Shown here in pieces: positions 24,665 through 32,110 of a stretch of DNA of 43,448 nucleotides. How positions within the stretch are numbered: the first letter of the stretch is position 1; every line of letters begins with the position of its first letter. The notes beneath the pieces were generated by a model. It worked only from the letters and a program-made list of their open reading frames with translations. It had not been told where the DNA came from and did not search any database. This DNA is from an uncultured Acetatifactor sp. (GTDB taxonomy: Bacteria; Bacillota; Clostridia; Lachnospirales; Lachnospiraceae). The DNA lies in assembly GCA_934436245.1 (NCBI GenBank), contig CAKSAM010000023.1, positions 1 to 43,448 on the forward strand, read 5' to 3'. Both the position numbers and the translations under genes were made by a program.

Positions 24665-26419
24665 ATGAAGCGATTAATGATGTATCTGAAGGATTACAAG
24701 AAAGAGTCCATACTGGCACCGCTGTTCAAGCTGCTGGAAGCTTTTTTCGAACTGATGGTTCCTCTGGTAATGGCGAATATCATCGACTATGGTATTTCCC
24801 ATCAGAATATGGGCTATATTGGCAAAATGGGACTGCTCCTGCTTCTGCTTGGCGTGGTGGGACTGGCATCTTCCATTACGGCACAGTTTTTCGCAGCCAA
24901 GGCAGCTGTTGGATTTTCTACCAAATTACGCCAGGCATTATTTAATCATATTGAGGATCTGAGCTTTACGGATATCGATAAGGCGGGAACCTCCACCATG
25001 ATCACCCGTATGACCAGTGACGTGAACCAGGTGCAGTCCGGCGTCAATATGACTTTACGTCTGTTCCTACGTTCCCCGATCATTGTATTCGGTGCCATGA
25101 TCATGGCATTCACCATCGATGTGAAATGTGCGCTGATCTTCGTTGTGGCGATCCCTTTATTGTCCGTCGTGGTATTCGGTATTATTTTATCCACGATTCC
25201 CATGTATAAAAAGGTGCAGTCCAAACTGGATCAGGTGTTAGGCATTACCAGAGAGAATCTGACCGGTGTCCGCGTCATCCGTGCGTTCCATCAGGAAGCA
25301 AAGGAAGAGGAGCGTTTCCGGGAGAATAACGAAGCACTGTCTGCCATGCAGATCTTCGTAGGCAAGATCAGCGCCTGCATGAACCCTGTGACTTATCTCA
25401 TCGTAAACGGTGCTATCATTGCCCTGATCTATACCGGTGCGGTACAGGTCAACATCGGTAACTTAAGCCAGGGTGAAGTCGTGGCGATCATCAACTATAT
25501 GAACCAGATCCTGGTAGAGCTGGTGAAGCTGGCGAACCTGATCGTGACCATGACCAAGGCACTGGCCTGTGCAGACCGTGTGGCTTCCGTATTTGAAATC
25601 GGGGCGGATGCTGCTTATACGGAGAAGAATACACAAGAGCAGAAGCTGGCAGATAAGGTAGATAAAAAGGCACCCTTCCTGAATTTCAAGCATGTCTCCC
25701 TGACCTATCAGGGCGCAGGTGCCCCCACTTTACAGGATATGAACTTTATCGTAAACCGCGGTGATACCGTGGGTATCATCGGAGGTACCGGTTCCGGTAA
25801 GACCTCTCTGGTGAACCTGATCCCCGGCTTCTACCCGGCAACAGAGGGTGAGATCCTGTTGGAAGGCAGAGATATTAAGACCATGAGTGACGAGGAATTG
25901 CGTAGGCGTATCGGTGTCGTACCACAGAAGGCGGTTCTGTTCAAGGGAACGATCCGCAGCAATCTCCAATGGGGTAAAAAGGATGCTACCGAAGAGGAGA
26001 TGTGGAAAGCACTGGAGCTTGCACAGGCATCGGAAGTGGTAGACGGTAAGCCCGGAAAGTTAGATGCAACTGTGGCACAGAACGGTAAAAACTTCTCCGG
26101 TGGACAGAGACAGCGTCTGACGATCGCAAGAGCCTTGGTCAGAAATCCCGAGATCCTGATTCTGGATGACAGCGCCTCCGCACTGGACTATGCAACGGAT
26201 GCAAAACTCCGTGCAGCAATCCGTACTTTGGAAGACAGGACCACGACCTTTATCGTATCCCAGCGTGCCTCCACCATCCGCCATGCGGATAAGATCATCG
26301 TTCTGGATGACGGTGAGATCGCAGGCATGGGAACCCATGACGAATTGTTGAAGGATTGCACGGTATATCAGGAGATTTATTATTCCCAGTATCCTGAGCA
26401 GAGAGGAGGTGTTCAGTAA
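24665..26419 (+). CDS. Heterodimeric ABC exporter, degenerate half
   Basis: A 584-residue type IV exporter half: six transmembrane helices (about 1-310) then an ATPase domain. Walker A is GGTGSGKTSLVN and the signature is FSGGQRQRLTI. The catalytic Glu after Walker B is Asp502 (LILDDSASALD), and the switch His is Gln533 (IVSQRAST). These changes mark the half that forms the inactive ATP site in BmrCD/LmrCD-type heterodimers. The ATG at 24665 follows a GAGG site. Its stop overlaps the start of the partner gene (TAATG). Probable multidrug or peptide exporter; the substrate is unknown. Confidence 0.92.
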   Translation: MKRLMMYLKDYKKESILAPLFKLLEAFFELMVPLVMANIIDYGISHQNMGYIGKMGLLLLLLGVVGLASSITAQFFAAKAAVGFSTKLRQALFNHIEDLSFTDIDKAGTSTMITRMTSDVNQVQSGVNMTLRLFLRSPIIVFGAMIMAFTIDVKCALIFVVAIPLLSVVVFGIILSTIPMYKKVQSKLDQVLGITRENLTGVRVIRAFHQEAKEEERFRENNEALSAMQIFVGKISACMNPVTYLIVNGAIIALIYTGAVQVNIGNLSQGEVVAIINYMNQILVELVKLANLIVTMTKALACADRVASVFEIGADAAYTEKNTQEQKLADKVDKKAPFLNFKHVSLTYQGAGAPTLQDMNFIVNRGDTVGIIGGTGSGKTSLVNLIPGFYPATEGEILLEGRDIKTMSDEELRRRIGVVPQKAVLFKGTIRSNLQWGKKDATEEEMWKALELAQASEVVDGKPGKLDATVAQNGKNFSGGQRQRLTIARALVRNPEILILDDSASALDYATDAKLRAAIRTLEDRTTTFIVSQRASTIRHADKIIVLDDGEIAGMGTHDELLKDCTVYQEIYYSQYPEQRGGVQ

Positions 26420-28164
26420 TGCAGAAGTCAAATAACAAAGCAACCATGAAGCGTGTACTGAAATATATCCGTAAATATACACCGGCACTGATTCTGTCTC
26501 TGTTATTAGCTGGACTGACGGTAATACTGACATTGTATATTCCGATCCTCACCGGCAATGCGGTGGATCTGATCATCGGCAAGGGACAGGTGGATATGCC
26601 CGGCATCTTTGCTATTATGAAGAAAATTGCCATCGTCATGATCATTACAGCTGTGGGACAGTGGGTTATGAACACCTGCAACAACTATATTACCTATCAT
26701 GTGATCCGGGATATCCGTACCGACGCTTTTGCAAAGCTGGAGATCCTGCCCTTAAAATATCTGGATGCCCATGCTTACGGTGATATCGTGAGCCGTGTCA
26801 TTGCGGATGTAGATACTTTCGCAGACGGTCTGTTGATGGGCTTTACCCAGCTGTTTACCGGTGTGCTGACGATCCTGTGCACCCTGGGATTCATGCTGGT
26901 GACCAACGTGCCTATTGCACTGGTGGTCGTATGCATCACTCCGGTATCCTTCCTGGTAGCAAAATTTATTGCCACCAAGACCTACTCCATGTTCAAGGAG
27001 CAGTCCGAGACCAGAGGTGAGCAGACCTCTCTGATTGAGGAAATGATCGACAACCAGAAGATTGTAAATACTTTTTCCAGAGGGGAGGCGGTGAAGCGCC
27101 AGTTCGGAGAGATCAATGACAGATTGCAGAAATGCTCTCTGAAAGCCATCTTTTTCTCCTCTATTACGAACCCGTCGACCCGTTTCGTCAACAGCCTGGT
27201 ATATGCAGGTGTCGGTGTGTTCGGCGCATTTGTGGCCATTAAGGGCGGCATCAGTGTAGGCCGTCTGTCCTGCTTCTTAAGCTATGCGAACCAGTACACC
27301 AAGCCCTTCAACGAGATTTCCGGCGTGGTAACAGAATTGCAGAATGCTTTTGTCTGTGCCGGACGTATCTTTGAACTGATCGACGAGGAGCCTCAGGTAC
27401 CTGATACGAAGGATGCGAGAGTACTGGAAGAAGCCCAGGGCAATGTGGATCTGGAGAATGTATATTTCCAGTATGTACCGGAGAAGAAGCTGATCCAGAA
27501 CTTTAACCTGCAGGTAAAACCCGGTCAGAGAGTTGCCATCGTAGGTCCTACCGGATGCGGTAAGACCACTGTCATCAATCTGCTGATGCGTTTCTATGAT
27601 GTGAACTCCGGCTCCATTAAAGTGGACGGCACCGATATCCGTGACATCACCAGAGGAAGCCTCCGTACCAATTACGGTATGGTATTACAGGAGACCTGGC
27701 TGCGTTCCGGTACCATCCGTGACAACATCTGCATGGGTAAACCGGACGCTACTGAGGAAGAGATCATCGCAGCAGCCAAAGCATCCCATGCCCACAGCTT
27801 TATCAAACGTCTGCCTAAGGGGTATGACACCGTGATTACCGAGGACGGCGGCAGCCTGTCCCAGGGACAGAAACAGCTCTTATGTATTACCAGAGTCATG
27901 CTGTGCCTGCCTCCCATGCTGATTCTCGATGAGGCAACCTCCTCCATCGATACCCGTACCGAGATCAGGATCCAGAACGCATTTGCCAAAATGATGGAAG
28001 GACGTACCAGCTTTATCGTAGCCCACCGCCTCTCCACCATCCAGAGTGCTGATGTCATCCTGGTAATGAAAGACGGAAACATCATCGAACAGGGCAACCA
28101 TGAAACCCTCCTGGCACAGGGCGGTTTCTATGCGAACCTGTATAATAGCCAGTTTGCCGTGTAA
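26419..28164 (+). CDS. Heterodimeric ABC exporter, catalytic half
   Basis: A 581-residue exporter half with six transmembrane helices and a C-terminal ATPase. Walker A is GPTGCGKTTVIN. Walker B has the catalytic Glu505 (LILDEATSSID), and the switch His536 is intact (IVAHRLST). Its signature reads LSQGQ instead of LSGGQ. In the heterodimer the signature of this half composes the degenerate site formed with the Walker A of the partner, so the change fits the asymmetry. Translation is coupled to the first half through a 1-nt TAATG overlap, and GAGGAGG precedes the start. Confidence 0.93.
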   Translation: MQKSNNKATMKRVLKYIRKYTPALILSLLLAGLTVILTLYIPILTGNAVDLIIGKGQVDMPGIFAIMKKIAIVMIITAVGQWVMNTCNNYITYHVIRDIRTDAFAKLEILPLKYLDAHAYGDIVSRVIADVDTFADGLLMGFTQLFTGVLTILCTLGFMLVTNVPIALVVVCITPVSFLVAKFIATKTYSMFKEQSETRGEQTSLIEEMIDNQKIVNTFSRGEAVKRQFGEINDRLQKCSLKAIFFSSITNPSTRFVNSLVYAGVGVFGAFVAIKGGISVGRLSCFLSYANQYTKPFNEISGVVTELQNAFVCAGRIFELIDEEPQVPDTKDARVLEEAQGNVDLENVYFQYVPEKKLIQNFNLQVKPGQRVAIVGPTGCGKTTVINLLMRFYDVNSGSIKVDGTDIRDITRGSLRTNYGMVLQETWLRSGTIRDNICMGKPDATEEEIIAAAKASHAHSFIKRLPKGYDTVITEDGGSLSQGQKQLLCITRVMLCLPPMLILDEATSSIDTRTEIRIQNAFAKMMEGRTSFIVAHRLSTIQSADVILVMKDGNIIEQGNHETLLAQGGFYANLYNSQFAV

Positions 28165-28189
28165 CGAGCCTGATCAAGACAAAGAAATG

Positions 28190-28229
28190 CCCCATTTGTG
28201 AGTTTACTCAACAAATGGGGTGTTTTTTT
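28190..28229 (+). terminator. Terminator of the ABC exporter operon
   Basis: CCCCATTTGT (28190-28199) pairs with ACAAATGGGG (28211-28220), with an additional GAG/CTC closing the loop, followed by TGTTTTTTT. Confidence 0.9.
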
Positions 28230-28251
28230 GGATTGTTACGGCGACAGCCGT

Positions 28252-28287
28252 CATCCGCCGAAAGCCCGCCAGGGCTTTTGGCGGATG
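28252..28287. repeat. GC-rich palindrome (REP-like)
   Basis: CATCCGCC-G-AAAGCCC (28252-28267) pairs with GGGCTTT-T-GGCGGATG (28272-28287), with a 4-nt loop and one G-T mismatch or wobble. It follows the exporter terminator but has no T-run, so it resembles a repetitive extragenic palindrome more than a second terminator. Confidence 0.6.
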
Positions 28288-28356
28288 CAGGCATGGCTCG
28301 TTACACTTTCCCCGGCAGCGGCGCGCCTTTTGCCCTTTTCTTTTTCAAAAAGACAG

Positions 28357-28473
28357 AAAATATGTCGAAAAATATCAAAAAATGTAAAAATATACCAGTC
28401 TAGTAAAAATATTGAAAATAAACTAAAATATTTAAAGAAATGTGTTGACAAATACACAACCCTGTAGTATATT
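28357..28473 (+). promoter_or_regulatory. Strong promoter with phased A-tracts upstream
   Basis: TTGACA (28445-28450) and TATATT (28468-28473) are 17 bp apart. Upstream, A-tracts of 3-6 bases start near 28357, 28368, 28377, 28386, 28405, 28415, 28425 and 28434. That is close to one per helical turn, as in intrinsically bent DNA or UP elements of highly active promoters. No protein gene lies within 600 bp downstream; the next one starts at 29117. Confidence 0.8.
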
Positions 28474-28479
28474 AAGCTT

Positions 28480-28841
28480 AACAAAAGAGAAACGGAACAA
28501 CCCAACAAAGAAGGTTGGGAGAGAAGCACAAAAGAATCTATAGAAAGAGAGGTATAGTCCACCTAACAATTAAAGTCCTACCACAATCTTCCATGATGTA
28601 CAACTGAATAGAACTACCAAAGAGAACCAATTTACATAGAGAACATCAAGTACACAGAAGAAAAAGTAATGAACAACAGAAGATAAGAATTATCTCACAT
28701 TACAGTACATACGTACAAAAGAAAAGTGGAAAGAGAACAAAAGACAAAATGGAAGATCAAATTTAAGAAAGAGAGGGCAAGCCATTGGAGCCTGTAGTCT
28801 GAGAGGGCGTACTGATTGAAAGAATGATCGGTACGCTCTCT
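28480..28841 (+). ncRNA. Candidate A-rich non-coding RNA of about 360 nt
   Basis: From the expected start of the strong promoter to the hairpin at 28799-28841 there is no frame with a plausible start and ribosome-binding site. The plus strand is unusually A-rich and T-poor: lines I counted at 28501 and 28621 are about half A and roughly one-eighth T. Small hairpins are visible: CCCAAC/GTTGGG near 28500-28518 and GATAA-GAA-TTATC near 28683-28695. The composition and strong promoter argue for a transcribed RNA rather than random spacer. I could not match it to 6S, tmRNA, SRP, RNase P, T-box or any riboswitch I know. Ends are inferred. Confidence 0.5.
28799..28841 (+). terminator. Hairpin at the end of the A-rich transcript candidate
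   Basis: GAGAG-(GG)-CGTACTGAT (28801-28816) pairs with ATCGGTACGCTCTC (28827-28840). The stem is 14 bp with a 2-nt bulge, one G-T pair and a 10-nt loop. Only TTAATG follows, so termination without a long T-run is uncertain. Confidence 0.5.
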
Positions 28842-28850
28842 TAATGTTGA

Positions 28851-29043
28851 ACAACTATTCAGATGGAACAACTATTCAGAGCCTCATTCGCAAAATCGCA
28901 TCTTCGATGCTTTTCTGAACAACAAGATTGCTTGTTGTTTGCTCATCTGAGGCTACTTCGCCAAATAAAAATTAAAAAATGGTCTTACGAATGCCAGCAT
29001 TCGACGCCTATTTATTATTTTTTACCTGGCTCTGAATAGTTGT
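28851..29043. mobile_element. MITE-like element with 16-bp terminal inverted repeats
   Basis: ACAACTATTCAGAGCC (28868-28883) and GGCTCTGAATAGTTGT (29028-29043) are perfect 16-bp inverted repeats bounding 176 bp with no coding capacity. A second copy of the outer part, ACAACTATTCAGA, lies 17 bp upstream (28851-28863). Inner sequence next to the left end (TCATTCGCAAAATCGC) is shared, in reverse complement, with the 46-bp element at 12793-12838. This supports a dispersed non-autonomous repeat family. The mobilising enzyme, if any, is not here. Confidence 0.65.
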
Positions 29044-29116
29044 ACAATTTTCCAGTGGAAAAAGCTACCGATATCATGTACAATAGAGAGACAGTACATA
29101 TAGAGGAGTTATGAGA

Positions 29117-30433
29117 ATGGATACCAATGAACAGAACCAGCAGGATAGAAGAGAAACCAGACGAAAGAGAAGACAGAGAAATCAGATTGTGGCATATTCT
29201 ATTGTAGGAATTCTGATATTACTGATGGCAGTGGGAATTGTATTTGCAGTAAGCAAGATCACCAGTACGAGCAGGAATCATGAACAGCAGCAGAGCAGAC
29301 TGGACGAAATGCTTTCTTCTGAGGAAACAATAACAGTCCCGACAGAACAGACAGAGACCGTGGTGGAACTGACAGATGAACAGAAACTGGATACTATTAT
29401 TGATGAAGCAATTATCCAGAATATGCCTCTGGAGGATAAAGTAGCGGGATTGTTTATTACTACCCCGGAATCTATTACCGGTGTGTCTACAGCAATACAG
29501 GCAGGAGACGGGACGAAAGATGCTTTGTCCAAATACCCGGTGGGCGGTATTGTATATGCAGCCAAAAATATACAGTCTGCAGATCAGCTGAAACAAATGA
29601 TAGATAATACGAAGCTGTATACCAGCTATCCTTTATTTATAGCAATTGACGGAGAGGGAAGTGGTACAGATGCTGTAGCGGAAGCCGGACTTGGTACAAA
29701 AGTTGATTCACCCGAGGCCATTGGGGCTGCCGGGGATACCAATAATGCATATACCGCAGGAACAACAGTAGGTACTTACCTGGCAGAACTGGGGTTCAAT
29801 CTTGACTTTGCACCTTCGGCAGATCTGAAAGTGGTAGACGGTAATGCGGCAGGCAGCAGTTCCTATGGTGCAGAGGCTGATACCGTAGCTTCTTTTGTAT
29901 CCTATATGCAGGCCGGATTGCAGGAACAGAAAGTGACATCCTGTATAGGACATTTTCCCGGCATCGGCAGTACGACACAGAATACCAAAGACGGCATGGC
30001 AACTACTGACAGAAGTGCTGAGGACTTCAGAGCAAATGAATTTGTGGCATTCCGGAATTGTATAGATAATGGCACAACCAAGATGATCAGTGTCAGCAAT
30101 ATGGCTGCACCGTCCCTGACGGGTGATAACACGCCCTGTTCCCTGTCAAGTGCTGTCGTGACAGATATCTTGAGAAATGAATTGAATTTCCATGGGGTGA
30201 TCGTGTCCGGAGCAATGAATCAGGCAGCTATCGCAAATTACTACGGAGCGGATGAAGCAGCTGTACTGGCACTTCGGGCAGGCTGCGACATGATTTATGC
30301 ACCGGAGAACTTTGAGACAGCCTACAACGGCGTACTGGAAGCTGTACAGAATGGCACCATTTCCGAGGAACGTATCAATGATTCCCTGCGGAGAATCTAC
30401 CGGATCAAATATGCAGATAAAATCGAACAATAA
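29117..30433 (+). CDS. Membrane-anchored GH3-fold protein with lost catalytic residues
   Basis: A 438-residue protein with a basic cytoplasmic N-terminus, one transmembrane helix (about residues 26-48) and an external glycoside hydrolase family 3 (NagZ-like) barrel. Family landmarks remain: FIAIDGEGSG, FNLDFAPSADL and YNGVLEAVQNGTISEERIND. The active-site positions have changed. The KHFPGHG Lys is Gly278 (GHFPGIG). The acid/base Asp-x-His dyad reads N289-T-K291. The nucleophile Asp of V-x-T-D-A/S-L-x-M is Gly365 (IVSGAMNQ). It is therefore predicted to be inactive and perhaps to bind muropeptides or glycans. The ATG at 29117 suits AGAGGAG better than the ATG at 29111. A TACAAT -10-like hexamer lies at 29079-29084. 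Confidence 0.85.
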   Translation: MDTNEQNQQDRRETRRKRRQRNQIVAYSIVGILILLMAVGIVFAVSKITSTSRNHEQQQSRLDEMLSSEETITVPTEQTETVVELTDEQKLDTIIDEAIIQNMPLEDKVAGLFITTPESITGVSTAIQAGDGTKDALSKYPVGGIVYAAKNIQSADQLKQMIDNTKLYTSYPLFIAIDGEGSGTDAVAEAGLGTKVDSPEAIGAAGDTNNAYTAGTTVGTYLAELGFNLDFAPSADLKVVDGNAAGSSSYGAEADTVASFVSYMQAGLQEQKVTSCIGHFPGIGSTTQNTKDGMATTDRSAEDFRANEFVAFRNCIDNGTTKMISVSNMAAPSLTGDNTPCSLSSAVVTDILRNELNFHGVIVSGAMNQAAIANYYGADEAAVLALRAGCDMIYAPENFETAYNGVLEAVQNGTISEERINDSLRRIYRIKYADKIEQ

Positions 30434-30439
30434 TCATAG

Positions 30440-30478
30440 AAGGACGGTTGTCAGTCAATAGGGATGCCGTCCTTTTTC
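30440..30478 (+). terminator. Terminator of the GH3-like gene
   Basis: AAGGACGG (30440-30447) pairs with CCGTCCTT (30467-30474), followed by TTT. It begins 7 bp after the stop codon. Confidence 0.8.
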
Positions 30479-30531
30479 TTGTTTCTTTTAAGCTTACAGC
30501 TCATGATATAAAAACGGAAGGAAAATAAAAA

Positions 30532-32001
30532 ATGAAAAAGAAAGTAATAGCCGTGCTGCTTACAATAAGTGCGTTGTCTGTGACTGCCTGTGGAAAACAG
30601 GAAACAATGACAGACATCGAAGAATCTACAATTGCTACTATGGAAATTGCGGAAACGGAAGCCGTCCGGGAAACGGAAAGTAATGCAGATACGGCACCGT
30701 CAGAACTTTTACCATGGCAGCCCCTTGCGTCCCTGGAAACACATGAGGAACTTCGGACCGCATTTGAAGAATTCATGGGAATTACAGGAGAGACAGGCAG
30801 TAAAGTGGGAACCATTTACTATAATCCGGAGACAGAACAGGCAGAACAGAATGCGACGCTGTACATGGCGACCCAAAATTCAGTAGTGTCTCCGTATCTG
30901 ACGAATTTAAGACAAATACCACAATTTGCGGAAATGGCAGTAGCAACTTACACGGACATAGAAGCTGATGATATAAGTGCGCCATACGCAGCCATTAATG
31001 CCTACTTTGAAGTGCTTCCGGATCAGACAGAGGGACAGTTTGATGGAGATGCAGTGCTCAGCAGAGCGCAGGCAATGACGTTCCTGATGCGTGCGACTAC
31101 TCCGGCCAATGAGGTGCAGAAGCCGGAAACAGATGCAGACTTCACTGCAAAAGTGGGCGAATCGAAGTATACCGATTTTGCAGCACCTATGGATCAATAC
31201 AGTTACCTTAATACATCAAATGGACTAAATGAGCAGAGCTTTAATGATGCGATGACCAAGGGAGAATTTCTTGTATTGGTTACGAATTATATTCATGACG
31301 ATTATCTGAAAGGTATGGAAAAAAATAGTTATACAGATTTGTATTCAGATACTTCAGATGTAATCATTTCCACATTAACTGACGGGGGGAATATCGCATA
31401 TGAAGAAGCTGTTGCTGAACCGGCGAAGGGTGTGCCCGGTGATATGTATGAGACCTTTAAATTAGCGATCAAGAATGGATATCTTACAGAAGCGGATTTC
31501 AAAGATTGGAATGAGGCATTGACAAAAGCGGATGCACTGGTACTGTTTATTGATATGGCAAATAATTATTGGACGAATCACGGATCCTGGTTGTGTTCCC
31601 CATATAAAGACCCCTATGCAGATACAGACAACGGTTATGATGATGTAAATGAAATCCGGGCTTCTAAATGGGCAGATATCAATGGTGCCTGGGATGCAGA
31701 ACATCAATATACACTGTATGCAAAATCACAGGGTGCAGACTATACAGACGGCTGGTGCTGGGTGTATGAGCATGGCAAAGCAGCAGGTGATCAGCCATCC
31801 TATGCAGTATATATGAAAGAAGGGGATCCGGAATATGGCAAAATATATCATGTGGGAGATATGATGCCAACAGGATCACCATTTAGCGGAACCAACGATG
31901 AATGGGATGCATTCATGGCTGAGGATATAGTAAGACGAGCAAAGGAAGAAGGCTTAGAGGTTACAGAAGAAGATGGGGCTTATGTAATACATCTTGACTA
32001 A
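30532..32001 (+). CDS. Lipoprotein with SLH-like repeats (first of tandem pair)
   Basis: A 489-residue surface lipoprotein. The signal ends in SVTAC with Cys20, then a Glu/Thr-rich linker. Three S-layer-homology-like repeats follow: YTDIEADDISAPYAAINAYF...LSRAQAMTFLMRA (about 140-190), YTDFAAPMDQYSYLNTSNGL...MTKGEFLVLVTNYI (about 215-260), and MYETFKLAIKNGYLTEADF...LTKADALVLFIDMA (about 303-345). The C-terminal region (YAKSQGADYTDGWCWVYEHG, SYAVYMKEGDPEYGKIYHVG) is shared with the next gene. A GGAAGGAAAA site precedes the ATG. A possible -10 (TATAAA) lies about 30 bp upstream. SLH repeats usually bind wall polymers, but a lipid anchor would make that secondary. Confidence 0.8.
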   Translation: MKKKVIAVLLTISALSVTACGKQETMTDIEESTIATMEIAETEAVRETESNADTAPSELLPWQPLASLETHEELRTAFEEFMGITGETGSKVGTIYYNPETEQAEQNATLYMATQNSVVSPYLTNLRQIPQFAEMAVATYTDIEADDISAPYAAINAYFEVLPDQTEGQFDGDAVLSRAQAMTFLMRATTPANEVQKPETDADFTAKVGESKYTDFAAPMDQYSYLNTSNGLNEQSFNDAMTKGEFLVLVTNYIHDDYLKGMEKNSYTDLYSDTSDVIISTLTDGGNIAYEEAVAEPAKGVPGDMYETFKLAIKNGYLTEADFKDWNEALTKADALVLFIDMANNYWTNHGSWLCSPYKDPYADTDNGYDDVNEIRASKWADINGAWDAEHQYTLYAKSQGADYTDGWCWVYEHGKAAGDQPSYAVYMKEGDPEYGKIYHVGDMMPTGSPFSGTNDEWDAFMAEDIVRRAKEEGLEVTEEDGAYVIHLD

Positions 32002-32017
32002 ATATAAATAAATTTAA

Positions 32018-32060
32018 AAATGCACCACCTCTTCCAAAGGTTGGTGCATTTCACTTTTTT
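32018..32060 (+). terminator. Terminator between the tandem SLH-like lipoprotein genes
   Basis: AAATGCACCA-CCT (32018-32030) pairs with AGG-T-TGGTGCATTT (32038-32051), with one unpaired base, then TCACTTTTTTT. A TATAAT -10 for the next gene follows at 32066-32071. Confidence 0.8.
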
Positions 32061-32110
32061 TGTGTTATAATACCTTGAACTCAGAAACACTGTAACAGAT
32101 TGGAGCATTT

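Noticed and set aside
28252..28287. Second terminator for the ABC exporter operon
   Set aside because: A strong terminator already lies at 28190-28229. This palindrome has no T-run and is better described as REP-like.
28480..28841. Known stable RNAs (6S, tmRNA, SRP RNA, RNase P) in the A-rich segment
   Set aside because: No long rod-like pairing, no tRNA-like ends and none of the core motifs of these RNAs could be recognised.
28851..28880. Start of a CRISPR array (two 13-nt direct repeats with 17-bp period)
   Set aside because: Only two copies, spacer too short, no cas genes. The repeats are the end of an inverted-repeat element.
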